Shown here in pieces: positions 24,472-33,125 of a stretch of 64,000 bases of DNA. The stretch's first letter is position 1. Each line of letters begins with the position of its first letter. Origin of the DNA: JALHFZ01 sp964483085 (GTDB lineage: Bacteria > Synergistota > Synergistia > Synergistales > Aminobacteriaceae); assembly GCA_964483085.1 (NCBI GenBank), contig CAYZZX010000003.1:1-64000 (forward strand). Direction: 5' to 3'. Below the pieces are notes generated by a model. The model saw only the letters and a program-made list of their open reading frames with translations, was not told the DNA's origin and did no database searches. Made by a program: the position numbers and the translations under genes.

Positions 24472-25858
24472 TTCCCAGCTCCTCTTCCGCCGAAATTCGG
24501 ATTTCCCGGACAAAAATTCGAAGACCGCAGCACGGCCGGTCTTCTCTTCTATGATATCGCTCGCCGCTCCAGGGGGTCCAGATACCCTCTCCGCATTGAA
24601 GCACGGGGAGATGGGGTGCAATCCACCACGGCGCAGTACTTTTCCGTCCCTTCGGCGTTTTTGTCAGCGGACACAGTAAAATTCCCTCTTCAAAGGGAAG
24701 AAGGGCCTGAGTTTCTCCAAGAAAGAAATGGTCCGTCTGCTCTTTTTTCCAGTGGAAACTCATTCTTTTCCAAGTAAACACACCTTCGGTACCGGAAAGT
24801 GAAATAAAAGAGGATGCCGGACCGTACTCCATAAGTATATCAGGCATGACCCAGGAGATACAGCGTGAACTACAGAAAACGAACATATTTCCCTGCCATT
24901 GAAAGCACCATCTGGAGGACGTCCTCAGAAGGTGCACGAGATTTTCTGTTCTGCTCCGGTCGAGGGTTTTCAGTCCGAGCTTTCTTCCCACTCCCCGAAA
25001 AAAGAGAGAGAGGGAGTCCGCCCCGAGGCTTCTTAGAAATGCCAGCGAGCAAGAAAAGGATGCTAGAGGAAGAGCTCTTCGCCCCAGAGATTCGAGGGAA
25101 CGGAAAAGATCTTCCTCCCTTTTCCGGAGAATTTCCATGTCTCCGGCAAGGGCAAGGAGATGTCTTTTGATTCCCTTATTGTATTCATCCCGAAGAAGAG
25201 GAAGAAGTTGATGCCTCACTCTGTTTCGCAGGTAGGAAGGATCTTCGTTCGTCTCGTCCTCTCGCCAGGAAACATCATAGAGGGTCAGAAGTTTTCTGAG
25301 GAATTCCCGGGAAAATTGTAGGAGCGGGCGGAAAACACCCTCCCGCCTCTCGGGAATGCCCGTCAGCCCTCTGGGGCCGCTCCCTCTGAGAAGATTGAGA
25401 AGCAAGGTCTCCGCAGCATCATCAGATGTGTGTGCCGTTGCGGTTCCCCAGGCATCTGACGAAAGGCGGATCTCTTCGAAAAAATCATAACGCAGTCTTC
25501 GCGCCCCTTCCTCAAGGGATTCCCCCTGCAGCAGCAGTTCCGGAACGCAGAGAGATGCTCCACGAAAAGGAATTCCCCACTCTCCGGCCATCTTTTCAAC
25601 AAAGCGGGCGTCCTCCCGGGAGGCTTCTCCGCGGATGCCGTGTTCGAGATGAGCAGCGATGCACTTTTTTTTCCGGAAGGTCGCGAAAAACCAAAGCAGT
25701 GCCATGGAATCGCTTCCTCCGGATACTGCAAGTATCAGAGGGCGGTCCGTATTCCACCACCCTTGGGAGATCCCGATATCCTGAAACTTTTTAAGCAGGC
25801 GGGAGGGAGAAAACTCAAGAGGAATTTCGTGTCGGGAAACCGGCTCGTGTCCAGTCAT
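24461..25858 (-). CDS. tilS: tRNA(Ile)-lysidine synthase
   Basis: Converts the wobble C of the CAU-anticodon isoleucine tRNA to lysidine, changing its decoding from Met to Ile. It is 465 residues. The PP-loop ATP site is ILAVSGGSDSMALLWFF near residue 42, followed by HLEHGIRGEASREDARFVE and the TAHTSDDAAETLLLNLLRGSGPRGL motif. The C-terminal half is poorly conserved, as usual, and shows two short domains. GGAGG is four bases before ATG 25858. The start lies only 17 bases past the terminator of the tRNA operon at 25921-26333, so transcription by read-through from that operon is possible. Confidence 0.92.
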   Translation of the reverse strand: MTGHEPVSRHEIPLEFSPSRLLKKFQDIGISQGWWNTDRPLILAVSGGSDSMALLWFFATFRKKKCIAAHLEHGIRGEASREDARFVEKMAGEWGIPFRGASLCVPELLLQGESLEEGARRLRYDFFEEIRLSSDAWGTATAHTSDDAAETLLLNLLRGSGPRGLTGIPERREGVFRPLLQFSREFLRKLLTLYDVSWREDETNEDPSYLRNRVRHQLLPLLRDEYNKGIKRHLLALAGDMEILRKREEDLFRSLESLGRRALPLASFSCSLAFLRSLGADSLSLFFRGVGRKLGLKTLDRSRTENLVHLLRTSSRWCFQWQGNMFVFCSSRCISWVMPDILMEYGPASSFISLSGTEGVFTWKRMSFHWKKEQTDHFFLGETQALLPFEEGILLCPLTKTPKGRKSTAPWWIAPHLPVLQCGEGIWTPWSGERYHRREDRPCCGLRIFVREIRISAEEELGNEL

Positions 25859-25875
25859 ACTACCTCCTGGAAATT

Positions 25876-25901
25876 AAAAAAGACGGAGAGCATTCTCCGC
25901 C
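25876..25901 (-). terminator. terminator after the tRNA operon
   Basis: Minus strand GGCGGAGA (25901-25894), loop ATGC, TCTCCGTC (25889-25882), then six T. It lies 19 bases past the CCA of the last tRNA and just before the tilS ribosome-binding site. Confidence 0.8.
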
Positions 25902-25920
25902 TTTGCTGTTTTATCTTAAG

Positions 25921-25974
25921 TGGTGGCGGTGACTGGAATCGAACCAGTGACACTGCGGGTATGAACCGCATGCT
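25921..25974 (-). tRNA. tRNA with CAT anticodon (elongator Met or Ile2), 5' part lost in N gap
   Basis: Visible from just before the anticodon stem to the CCA end. Stem TGCGG/CCGCA holds the loop TTCATAC (anticodon CAT), then the T arm ACTGG-TTCGATT-CCAGT, acceptor 3' strand CACCGCC, A, CCA. The anticodon stem lacks the three G:C pairs of initiator tRNA, so it is an elongator Met or the Ile tRNA modified by TilS. About 23-25 bases of the 5' half fall in the N run. Confidence 0.85.
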
Positions 25975-26009
25975 NNNNNNNNNNNNNNNNNNNNNNNNNN
26001 NNNNNNNNN
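25975..26009. other. assembly gap (35 N)
   Basis: A run of 35 undetermined bases between two CAT-anticodon tRNA genes. The missing parts (about 7 bases of the fMet tRNA 3' end and about 25 of the next tRNA 5' end) nearly fill this length, so the genes are close together. Confidence 0.98.
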
Positions 26010-26079
26010 GGGGGCAGGATTTGAACCTGCGACCTTCGGGTTATGAGCCCGACGAGCTTCCTGGCTGCTCCACCCCGCG
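26010..26079 (-). tRNA. initiator tRNA-fMet(CAT), 3' end lost in N gap
   Basis: The 5' end CGCGGGG starts at 26079. The D arm AGCAGCCAGGAAGCT, the anticodon stem TCGGG/CCCGA with loop CTCATAA, and the T arm GCAGG-TTCAAAT-CCTGC follow. The three G:C pairs in the anticodon stem and the leading C that would not pair at position 1:72 are initiator hallmarks. The last bases of the acceptor and CCA are in the N run. Confidence 0.92.
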
Positions 26080-26247
26080 ATTTTCACCTTGGACTTCTAG
26101 TACTGGATGCACAGATAAAAACGTGCAAGCCTTCGTTCACAGTATTGTAATTCCTGGTAAAAAGAGATAAAACTTTATTGTCAATTGTTCCGTGAACGGC
26201 TGAACGTATCTTGAAAACTTTGTTACAAAATCTTTTACTGCTGCTTT

Positions 26248-26333
26248 TGGTGGGAGTGACGGGACTCGAACCCGTATGAGCCTTCGCTCGAGGGATTTTA
26301 AATCCCTTGTGTCTGCCGTTCCACCACACTCCC
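26248..26333 (-). tRNA. tRNA-Leu(TAA)
   Basis: A class II tRNA of 86 bases with encoded CCA. The acceptor pairs GGGAGTG with CACTCCC. The anticodon stem AGGGA/TCCCT holds loop TTTAAAA (anticodon TAA), followed by a long variable arm (CGAGCGAAGGCTC) and T arm ACGGG-TTCGAGT-CCCGT. First gene of the Leu-fMet-Met operon. Confidence 0.96.
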
Positions 26334-26363
26334 TTGAATCTCTGTATCGGTGGAACAAAGGGT

Positions 26364-26392
26364 ATTCTACACTACCACCGAGTCCGTGTCAA
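26364..26392 (-). promoter_or_regulatory. strong promoter of the tRNA operon
   Basis: Minus strand TTGACA (26392-26387), a 17-base spacer and TAGAAT (26369-26364). Transcription would start about 24 bases before the tRNA-Leu. The rest of the interval 26334-26479 shows nothing else. Confidence 0.88.
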
Positions 26393-26479
26393 CAGACGAA
26401 ATTTTTTTGACAAAAAACTGTGGATGCCCCGATGATATCCACTCCCCCGTCAGGATCTCAGCGAGGAGCCGGAAAAGTT

Positions 26480-27703
26480 TCAGTCCTGATTTTTTATGCC
26501 TACGGGGACTCTATTCTTTCTGAAAACAACCCGGGGCCGCCCTCCTCCCTCTTTCGAAAGGGGTTTGAAGGGTAATCTGCCATAATCGTCACCGGCCTTT
26601 CGTATATGGAGAGAAGTCTCTTTTTTAAGGTCAAGAATCTCAATGGTTTGTTCGCGATTTTTTCTGAGCCCCTCCATGAGAAGAATCCGGGGACGGAGAA
26701 GGTCACGCTCCCTGGTCTCAAGGACGACGCCCGTTCTGCCATCGGAGAGCTCAACCACCGAACCGGGGGGGTAGAGCCCGATGGATGCCAGAAGAGCACG
26801 AACGACGGATCGGTCAAATCTTCCCTCCGTGCGGCTGATCAGGGAGGATATGGCCTGATCGCTGCGAGTGCGCTCTCCATCGGGTGCAGTAGAGAGGAAG
26901 GAATCGAAAAGATTCGCCACGGAAAGAATGCGCGCTGCGAGGGGTATTTTGTTCCCCGACAGGCCGTCGGGATGGCCGCTGCCGTCCCAGGCTTCGTGAT
27001 GGGAGCGCACAGAGGAGAGAATATGCCTGCCGCTGATCCCCGAATCCCGTAAAAGCGTCTCTCCGAGAAGAGGATGAATCAGAAGGATTCTTTCGCTTTT
27101 CTCTTCAGGCTCTCCGGGAGAACCAAGAAAGGCCTTTCCCATATCGTGAAAGAGCCCCCCTATGGTCAGCTCTTCAGTGAAACCCCTCCACAGGGGAAAA
27201 AGCCGATCGGAAATATAGCCACTGAGCAAAGCGACATTCAAACCGTGAAGTGCCTCCCGCTCACGGGCCGAATGCTTCTCTGCAAGAGAAAGGGTGATCT
27301 GGGAGCCTTTTCGAATTTCTCCGGGAAGGTTCTGTGCCACAGAAAGCAGAGAATGAATTCCCCTCTCTCGCGTGTCTTTTTTCCGGATACCGTCATATAC
27401 AGCGTTCATCTGATATACCGTCACCTGGGCGAGGAGAGGGTCAATGGTCGCTACAGGAGGTACGATCCTGTGAAGAAGGGTGCGAAACTCAGACGGAGTG
27501 ATCGGTTCGTGCTTTTTGATCGGAATCTCGTGAATACCGTGTTTTCGAAGGAGATCGACCATATCCGGCCGGGTTGTCCGGAGGGTGGCGAGATCGAGCC
27601 CCGCGGGGAGGAGAAGCACTGAGGAAGGAGAGAGGATGTCTCTTGCAAGAACACCGTCCTCCTGGTCTATGCGGTCAAGGGAAATAGATTCAATGGATTT
27701 CAC
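26480..27703 (-). CDS. HD-GYP domain protein, probable cyclic-di-GMP phosphodiesterase
   Basis: A 407-residue protein. The N-terminal 130 residues are an unassigned regulatory region. The HD-GYP core follows, with the metal-binding HDMGK (His186, Asp187), His210, the His pair HH at 235-236 in SHHEAWDGSGHPDGL, and ILSVANLFDSFLS. The GYP triad reads GHP here, a variant seen in some members. A C-terminal beta region (VVELSDGRTGVVLETRERD) resembles that of PilZ-less HD-GYP proteins. The start is GTG 27703 with AAGGAGG seven bases upstream. No partner diguanylate cyclase lies in the window. Cyclic-di-GMP hydrolysis is the family expectation only. Confidence 0.82.
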   Translation of the reverse strand: MKSIESISLDRIDQEDGVLARDILSPSSVLLLPAGLDLATLRTTRPDMVDLLRKHGIHEIPIKKHEPITPSEFRTLLHRIVPPVATIDPLLAQVTVYQMNAVYDGIRKKDTRERGIHSLLSVAQNLPGEIRKGSQITLSLAEKHSAREREALHGLNVALLSGYISDRLFPLWRGFTEELTIGGLFHDMGKAFLGSPGEPEEKSERILLIHPLLGETLLRDSGISGRHILSSVRSHHEAWDGSGHPDGLSGNKIPLAARILSVANLFDSFLSTAPDGERTRSDQAISSLISRTEGRFDRSVVRALLASIGLYPPGSVVELSDGRTGVVLETRERDLLRPRILLMEGLRKNREQTIEILDLKKETSLHIRKAGDDYGRLPFKPLSKEGGGRPRVVFRKNRVPVGIKNQD

Positions 27704-27769
27704 TCAGCGACCTCCTTAAAATTGGTTGAAAAAGAACATTCTCCCCGTCATAGAGCGGGTCCGTGCGCG

Positions 27770-27798
27770 TTGACACCCTTACAGCACCATGATAAACT
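27770..27798 (+). promoter_or_regulatory. promoter of hisC-yerC
   Basis: TTGACA (27770-27775), a 17-base spacer and TAAACT (27793-27798). The leader to the GTG at 27866 is about 60 bases. Confidence 0.65.
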
Positions 27799-27865
27799 AC
27801 GAAATAATTTATGTCCAATCTGATTCGGTAAAGCATCGCAGTCCTCCTGGAAAGGGGAGATCACC

Positions 27866-28888
27866 GTGGTTCTGCCGCTTGATAAAAATGAAAGCCCCTT
27901 TGATTTTCCCGGAATAATAAAAGAAGAATTACTCGAAAAGATTGCTTCTATCCCCTTCAACCGCTACCCGGATCCCGCCTATGAAGGATTAAAAGGAAAA
28001 CTCGGGGCTCTTTGCGGGGTTTCACCTGATGCGGTAGTTCTTGGCAACGGAGGAGATGAGATCCTCTGGATGCTCTTCTCGGCCTTCGTGCGCCCCGGCG
28101 ATGCCATACTCGCATTTACCCCTACTTTTTCAGAGTACTACAGGCTTTCAGACCTCTTCGGAGGAAGATTTCTCTCAGTTCCGATCGATCTTTCGGGGGA
28201 CATTCCCGTCTTCGATTACGATCTTTTTCTGAAAAAATTGAGAGAGGAAAACCCTGCTCTCGTTCTTCTCGATACCCCGAACAACCCCACAGGAGCCTCT
28301 CTGCCCAATTCTTTTATCGGCGACGTTCTCTCTGAAGCTAAGTCAAAGGTAGTGATCGACGAAGCGTACGGAGAGTTCGCACGGTCGACCTGGCTCGCCT
28401 CGGCCGCAGGAAAAAAGATTCCCCCTCATGCCCTCATTCTGAAGACGCTCTCGAAGGCGTGGGGTGCCGCAGGCATCCGCCTGGGATATGCCCTCTGCGG
28501 GCAGGACCTTCTCAAAGGGCTGACAGAGGCGAAAGGACCATTCAACATCAATATCCTCACCCAGGCAGCGGCGGACGTCCTGTTGGCGCATCCTGAAAGA
28601 ACTCGTGAGACACTCTCCCTAATCAGGCGGGTTCGAGACCACTTTTATACATCCATTCAAGGGCTGCCCGGATGGAAAGTTTTTCCCGGCGAGGCTAACT
28701 TCCTTCTTCTGCGGGCACCCTTTTCCAAGGACACCATTCTGAGGAAATCAGAGGGGAAGTTTGTCTTCAAATTCCTCTCGATTGAATCCCCCGAAGGGGA
28801 TTTTTCATGGATCCGCATGACCATCGGCACAGAGGAAAACATGGAGGATGTTCTCTCTTTCTTTCGAAGCCTGGAAGAACATCCATAA
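27866..28888 (+). CDS. hisC: histidinol-phosphate aminotransferase family enzyme
   Basis: A pyridoxal-phosphate enzyme of fold type I, 340 residues. Landmarks are LPLDKNESPFDFP at the start, GNGGDEILWMLFSAF, the cofactor-binding LLDTPNNPTGA and VIDEAYGEF, the Schiff-base lysine in LKTLSKAWGAAGIRLGY, and the closing RMTIGTEENMEDVLSFF. GTG 27866 has GGGGAGA upstream at good distance. No other his gene is in the window, so it may act in histidine synthesis or as a broader aromatic or imidazole aminotransferase. A TrpR-like regulator gene follows after 26 bases. Confidence 0.85.
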   Translation: MVLPLDKNESPFDFPGIIKEELLEKIASIPFNRYPDPAYEGLKGKLGALCGVSPDAVVLGNGGDEILWMLFSAFVRPGDAILAFTPTFSEYYRLSDLFGGRFLSVPIDLSGDIPVFDYDLFLKKLREENPALVLLDTPNNPTGASLPNSFIGDVLSEAKSKVVIDEAYGEFARSTWLASAAGKKIPPHALILKTLSKAWGAAGIRLGYALCGQDLLKGLTEAKGPFNINILTQAAADVLLAHPERTRETLSLIRRVRDHFYTSIQGLPGWKVFPGEANFLLLRAPFSKDTILRKSEGKFVFKFLSIESPEGDFSWIRMTIGTEENMEDVLSFFRSLEEHP

Positions 28889-28914
28889 TCACTTTTCAAA
28901 GGAGGTCGCACTGT

Positions 28915-29208
28915 ATGGCTGAAAAATGGAAGGACCGCTTAACCGACCAGCTCTGCCTCGCCCTGCTCTCTCTGAAGACATCAGAGGAGGCGTACGCTTT
29001 CCTCGAAGATGTCGCTACCATAGGAGAAATCCGGGCCCTGGCACAGCGCCTCGAGGTTTCCCGGCTGCTGAATGAGGGGCACACCTATCCGCAGATCGCC
29101 CAGCAGACCGGGGCCAGTACGGCGACGATCAGCAGAGTGAAAAAGTTTCTCGAATACGGTGCTGACGGATATAAAATCGTCCTCGAACGGCTGAAGAAGG
29201 AAGAGTGA
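28915..29208 (+). CDS. yerC: YerC/TrpR-superfamily DNA-binding protein
   Basis: A 97-residue all-helical protein matching the YerC/YecD branch of the TrpR superfamily: LCLALLSLKTSEEAYAFLEDVATIGEIRALAQRLEVSRLL, then a helix-turn-helix YPQIAQQTGASTATISRVKKFL. The ATG at 28915 has a strong AAAGGAGG upstream, while the longer frame from 28807 lies inside hisC. Co-transcription with hisC and the domain type suggest transcriptional control linked to amino-acid metabolism. No ligand can be inferred. Confidence 0.85.
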   Translation: MAEKWKDRLTDQLCLALLSLKTSEEAYAFLEDVATIGEIRALAQRLEVSRLLNEGHTYPQIAQQTGASTATISRVKKFLEYGADGYKIVLERLKKEE

Positions 29209-29235
29209 CAGCACACCGATTTTTTTATTCTTTTG

Positions 29236-29271
29236 AAACGGGGCGGCCTCAGGAGGCCGTCCCGTTTTGCG
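29236..29271. terminator. bidirectional terminator between yerC and nth
   Basis: AAACGGGGCGGCCT (29236-29249) pairs with AGGCCGTCCCGTTT (29254-29267) around a 4-base loop with one G:T pair. T follows on the plus strand and A/T-rich sequence on the minus side. The nth stop codon lies inside the hairpin. Confidence 0.8.
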
Positions 29272-29953
29272 TCTGAAAGGGACACAGCGGAGGAAGGGTG
29301 CATCTGCCGCATTCGGGCTTCCGGGCTTTGCAAATGCCTCTTCCGTGAAGGATGATATTGATGTGCCCCCCGAGATATCGTGCAGGAGGCACCCAACTTT
29401 CCAGAAGAGGGATCATGCGGTCCGGAGACAGCGACTCCTCCACCCACTCCATCCGCCTGCAGAAGCGAGCGATGTGAGTATCCACGGGAAACGCCGGGCG
29501 TCCAAGGTCAAAAAGCAGAACGCAGGCAGCGGTTTTTGGACCGATCCCCGGAAGAGAGAGAAGATACTCCCGGATATTCGCGGTACTCCAGCTCTTCAGC
29601 CCGCGCAGAGAATACTCTCCAAAGTCCTCCTGCAGAATGGCCAGGATCTCCGCCATCCGAGCGGACTTCGTCGGAGCGAGCCCCGCAGGACGGATCACTC
29701 CGGTTATCTCTTCGACCGGGGTGCGTGCCACTGCGTCCCACGAGGGGAAACGAGCCTTCAGCGCAGCGAAGGCCCTGTCCCTGTTCAGATCGTTCGTGCT
29801 TTGGGAGAGAAGCATCAGGATGAGACCGTCAAGAGGCTCTTCGTGACCAAGGTCCTGTGGATTTTTCTCACACTCCCACACTTCCTCGAGGAGATCGAAA
29901 ATCCTGTCGATATTTTTCGGTCTTTTTTCAGAATTATTCTTCGTCGTCATCAT
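29249..29953 (-). CDS. nth: endonuclease III family DNA glycosylase
   Basis: Base-excision repair enzyme for oxidised pyrimidines. It has the helix-hairpin-helix LLSLPGIGPKTAACVLLF with the catalytic Lys, the GPD-type PVDTHIARFCRRMEW with the catalytic Asp, and a C-terminal iron-sulfur ligand set CKARKPECGRCTLPPLC (CX6CX2CX5C). I start it at ATG 29953, inside the last codons of the Lon-like gene, giving 234 residues; an ATG at 29977 is also open. The spacing of the Fe-S loop is canonical. Confidence 0.92.
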   Translation of the reverse strand: MMTTKNNSEKRPKNIDRIFDLLEEVWECEKNPQDLGHEEPLDGLILMLLSQSTNDLNRDRAFAALKARFPSWDAVARTPVEEITGVIRPAGLAPTKSARMAEILAILQEDFGEYSLRGLKSWSTANIREYLLSLPGIGPKTAACVLLFDLGRPAFPVDTHIARFCRRMEWVEESLSPDRMIPLLESWVPPARYLGGHINIILHGRGICKARKPECGRCTLPPLCPFQTQNGTAS

Positions 29954-32456
29954 TGTTTTCTTCTTCTTCCAACTCAAGCTTGTACTTTTTCTTGAGTTTA
30001 GCCCCCTGCTTCATCCATTTCTTCAGAGCACCCTTTACCTTGCGGTGAATGGTGGCAGCTCCGAGACCAGTCATGATTTCGAGGCCTTCATCGATTGACG
30101 ACACAGCCCAGATGGTGAACATCTTTGCTTCCACGGCATCAAGTACGCTCTGAGAAAGCATGAGATGCTGGACATTCTGAGCAGGGATGAGAACCCCCTG
30201 GCCGCCTGTCAGACCGCCGTATTCGCAGTATCCGAAAAATCCCTCGATCTTTTCGTTCACTCCGCCGATGGGCTGTATATTGCCGAACTGGTCCACCGAG
30301 CCAGTGACGGCGATCTCCTGGGTAAGAGGAACGGAAGAGAGAGCCGAAAGCAGACAGTAGAGCTCGGTGGAGGACGCGCTGTCCCCTTCGATACCGCCGT
30401 AGTTCTGCTCAAAGGTGATGCGGGCCGAGAGGGAGAGGGGCATGTCCTGGGCGTATTTTTTTCCGAGATAGCTTGTCAGGATCAGCATCCCCTTGTTGTG
30501 GATCGGCCCTGTCATCTTGACTTCCCGCTCGATGTTCACAACGCCATCCTGCCCCATGAAGACATTTGCAGTTATCCGGGACGGATGGCCGAAGCGGTAG
30601 TCGAGAAGATCGATCACAGAGAGCCCGTTGATCTGCCCCACTGCCTTTCCCGTGGTGTCGATGCGGATGACCCCGTCCTGAAAGGCCCGGGCAATCCGTT
30701 CCTGGATAAGATTCGAGCGGAAGCGCTTTTCGTCGATGGCTTTGCGAACATATCCAGCGTCCACTATAGAAGCATCCTCAGCCTTTGCCCAGGCGGAAGC
30801 CTCGACGATAATCTCGGCGATCTTGTTGAATTCGGTGGAGATACGGTTCTGATCTCCGGCGGCCCTGCACGACCAGTCGATGAACTCCGCCACTCCCGAG
30901 GCGTCAAAGGGAAGGGCGTTTTCACTCTTCACGCAGGTGGCGACGAACTGGGCCATCTTCATTTCCATCTCAGGAGTACGGTTCATATCCGTATCGAAAT
31001 CGGCCTTGATCTTGAACATCTTCTGGAATTCCGCGTCATAATACTGCAGCAGGGATGATAGATAGGGAGTGCCCACCATGAGAACCTTGAAGTTGATAGG
31101 TATAGGCTGAGGACGCAGCGACGAGACGGGCAACGCACCGTACTGCTCACCCAGGTTTTCGATATTGGCCTCCCCTGTCCTGAGCACTCTTTTCAGAGCC
31201 TCCCAGGACATAAAATTCATCAGCACTTTTTCAGCGTCAAGGACGAGAAAACCTCCGTTTGCCTTCTGAAACGCTCCCGGAACAATTTTTTTGAAATCCG
31301 TATAGAGGTACCCCTGCCGGCTTTCGTACTCCACCTTGCCGGAAAGATTGTAATAGGAGGGGTTCGTCTCCCAGATGACCGGCGCCCCCTCGTCGGGGTC
31401 GTTGCAGACGAAGACGTTCACCGTAAAGCGAGTGAAATCGATCTCCTCTGAATCATCCTTCATCGCTGCGACGAACATTCCAAAGTTCTCGATGATGTCC
31501 TCTGTGAGGGAATCGATCCAATTGCAGAGGACCTCAGTAGTGCCGAATTTATCCTTCACATCCTGGAGATAGGGGGTGATGGCGCTTCGGCAGATTTCCG
31601 CCTCGAGTTTCACGATTTTTTCCTTCAGGCCTTTTTCGAGATCACGGATCTTCCGAAGAGTCTCCAGAGTCTTCTGTGAGACCTCCTCTGATTTCTTCTG
31701 CCACTCCTTTTGGAGTTCTTCCGGAAGCGCTTCGAACTCTTCCTGTTGGATCTCCCGTTTCAGAGGCGCCTGTGTCTCCTGTGTCTCCTGCTTCTGCTCG
31801 CCGTTTTGTTCGCTCTTTTCTTCGCTGACTTTTTCTTCGTTTATCTCTTCTTCATTACCTTCGGCCTGTTCTCCCGGTTCCTCGACCTTGACCTCCGTGA
31901 GCGGAATGTTCACAAACCCCTGAGGAGTTCTTTTGAGTGCAAAATCTTTTTCCGTGGCCCAGGCCTTCACGCCCTCCATCAGAACGTTAACCTCTTCCTG
32001 GAACTCCTTGACGAGTGTCGCCTTTGCATCCTCGTACTGGCTTTTTTCAAAGGCCTTGCTGATTGTCACCTTGAGTTCTTCCACGAGGTCGTCGAAGGCA
32101 CTTCCGAGCTCTTTTCCCTTTCCTGCCGGAAGGTTTATGGCCAGAGGCTGGCCCGGGTCGTCAAAGTTGTAGACGTATACCCAGTCGTCGGGAGCGGGGC
32201 GTTTTTTTGCCGCAGTGCGAAGACGCTCAAGGGAATAGGTCGTCCGGCCGCTTCCGGGATTGCCGAGAACGAAGATGTTGTACCCCTTGCTTTCCACCTC
32301 GAGACCAAAGGAAATTGCCGAGACCGCTCTCTTCTGCCCGAGGAATTCCTCGAGGACCGGAACATCCTCAGTCGTGACGAATCCCAGGGAGTGGGGGTCT
32401 GTTTTTTTTCGAAGCTGTTCCAGAGAAAGCTGCTTTTGTTTCGCTGTCTTTACCAT
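29934..32456 (-). CDS. Lon-like ATP-dependent protease (AAA_32 / LonB-H type)
   Basis: An 840-residue Lon-family protein without the classical Lon N-terminal domain. The P-loop reads GNPGSGRTT at about 65-73, with Arg in place of the usual Lys, as in this subfamily. A long insert at about 190-235 is extremely rich in Glu, Gln and Lys. The middle carries FQKANGGFLVLDAEKVL. The C-terminal peptidase domain has the catalytic Ser in GDSASSTELYCLLSAL and the catalytic Lys in IGGVNEKIEGFF. The tail is acidic. ATG 32456 lies 11 bases past GGAGGG; an open upstream frame to 32507 is not needed. nth overlaps its 3' end. Confidence 0.88.
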   Translation of the reverse strand: MVKTAKQKQLSLEQLRKKTDPHSLGFVTTEDVPVLEEFLGQKRAVSAISFGLEVESKGYNIFVLGNPGSGRTTYSLERLRTAAKKRPAPDDWVYVYNFDDPGQPLAINLPAGKGKELGSAFDDLVEELKVTISKAFEKSQYEDAKATLVKEFQEEVNVLMEGVKAWATEKDFALKRTPQGFVNIPLTEVKVEEPGEQAEGNEEEINEEKVSEEKSEQNGEQKQETQETQAPLKREIQQEEFEALPEELQKEWQKKSEEVSQKTLETLRKIRDLEKGLKEKIVKLEAEICRSAITPYLQDVKDKFGTTEVLCNWIDSLTEDIIENFGMFVAAMKDDSEEIDFTRFTVNVFVCNDPDEGAPVIWETNPSYYNLSGKVEYESRQGYLYTDFKKIVPGAFQKANGGFLVLDAEKVLMNFMSWEALKRVLRTGEANIENLGEQYGALPVSSLRPQPIPINFKVLMVGTPYLSSLLQYYDAEFQKMFKIKADFDTDMNRTPEMEMKMAQFVATCVKSENALPFDASGVAEFIDWSCRAAGDQNRISTEFNKIAEIIVEASAWAKAEDASIVDAGYVRKAIDEKRFRSNLIQERIARAFQDGVIRIDTTGKAVGQINGLSVIDLLDYRFGHPSRITANVFMGQDGVVNIEREVKMTGPIHNKGMLILTSYLGKKYAQDMPLSLSARITFEQNYGGIEGDSASSTELYCLLSALSSVPLTQEIAVTGSVDQFGNIQPIGGVNEKIEGFFGYCEYGGLTGGQGVLIPAQNVQHLMLSQSVLDAVEAKMFTIWAVSSIDEGLEIMTGLGAATIHRKVKGALKKWMKQGAKLKKKYKLELEEEENNDDDEE

Positions 32457-32523
32457 ATGAATGAATTCCCTCCTGAGTGGATGATGGAAAAGCGATGCGT
32501 TTTTCAAAGATTCGGGGTGGTCT

Positions 32524-33051
32524 TCAGCAGTCGATCCCTTTGCGCGCGAGGATGCCCCTGGTATAGGGGTGCCTGATCTCCCGCATATCGGTAACGAGGT
32601 CCGCCTCTGCGACCAGTTCGGGAGGAGGATTTCTGCCGGTCAGTACAAGCTCCACATGATGGGGCTTTTTGGCCAGAAGTTCGAGAACGTCTTCAGTTTT
32701 TAGAAGTCCGAAGGAGAGGGCCACGTTTATCTCGTCGAGAATGACAAGATCATACTCTCCGGAAAAGAGGAGGTTCCGGGCGGCATCGAGCCCCCGTTGT
32801 GCTTCCTCGTAATCTTGAGGGGCGATAGCGTCAGGATAAACATAGTCGGGCCGTCCCGTCTGCACGAGATGTACGCCGGGAAGAAAGGCAAGCCCCTTCC
32901 CCTCGCTGTATTCCCACCCCTTCATAAACTGGATGATGGCTGTCTTTCCGCCGCACCCGGCCATGCGGACCGCAAGCCCGAGGGCGCTCGATGTCTTCCC
33001 CTTTCCGTCTCCCATATATATCTGAATCAGGCCCTGTTCGAGAATGGACAT
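32524..33051 (-). CDS. cobO: cob(I)yrinic acid a,c-diamide adenosyltransferase (CobA/BtuR/CobO)
   Basis: Adds the adenosyl group to corrinoids using ATP, providing coenzyme B12. It has 175 residues, with the P-loop YMGDGKGKTSSALGLAVR near the N-terminus, IIQFMKGW, the LVILDEINVALSFG strand and VLTGRNPPPEL. It is the only corrinoid gene in the window. Adenosylcobalamin would be needed by aminomutases common in amino-acid fermenters. It is divergent from hypF with a 74-base gap containing weak promoter-like elements in both directions. Confidence 0.92.
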   Translation of the reverse strand: MSILEQGLIQIYMGDGKGKTSSALGLAVRMAGCGGKTAIIQFMKGWEYSEGKGLAFLPGVHLVQTGRPDYVYPDAIAPQDYEEAQRGLDAARNLLFSGEYDLVILDEINVALSFGLLKTEDVLELLAKKPHHVELVLTGRNPPPELVAEADLVTDMREIRHPYTRGILARKGIDC

Positions 33052-33125
33052 CGTTTCACCTCTTTCTCTCCGCTATGCAGAGTATACGTCATGGATTACA
33101 ATGCAATCAGAATGGAGGTTTGTCA

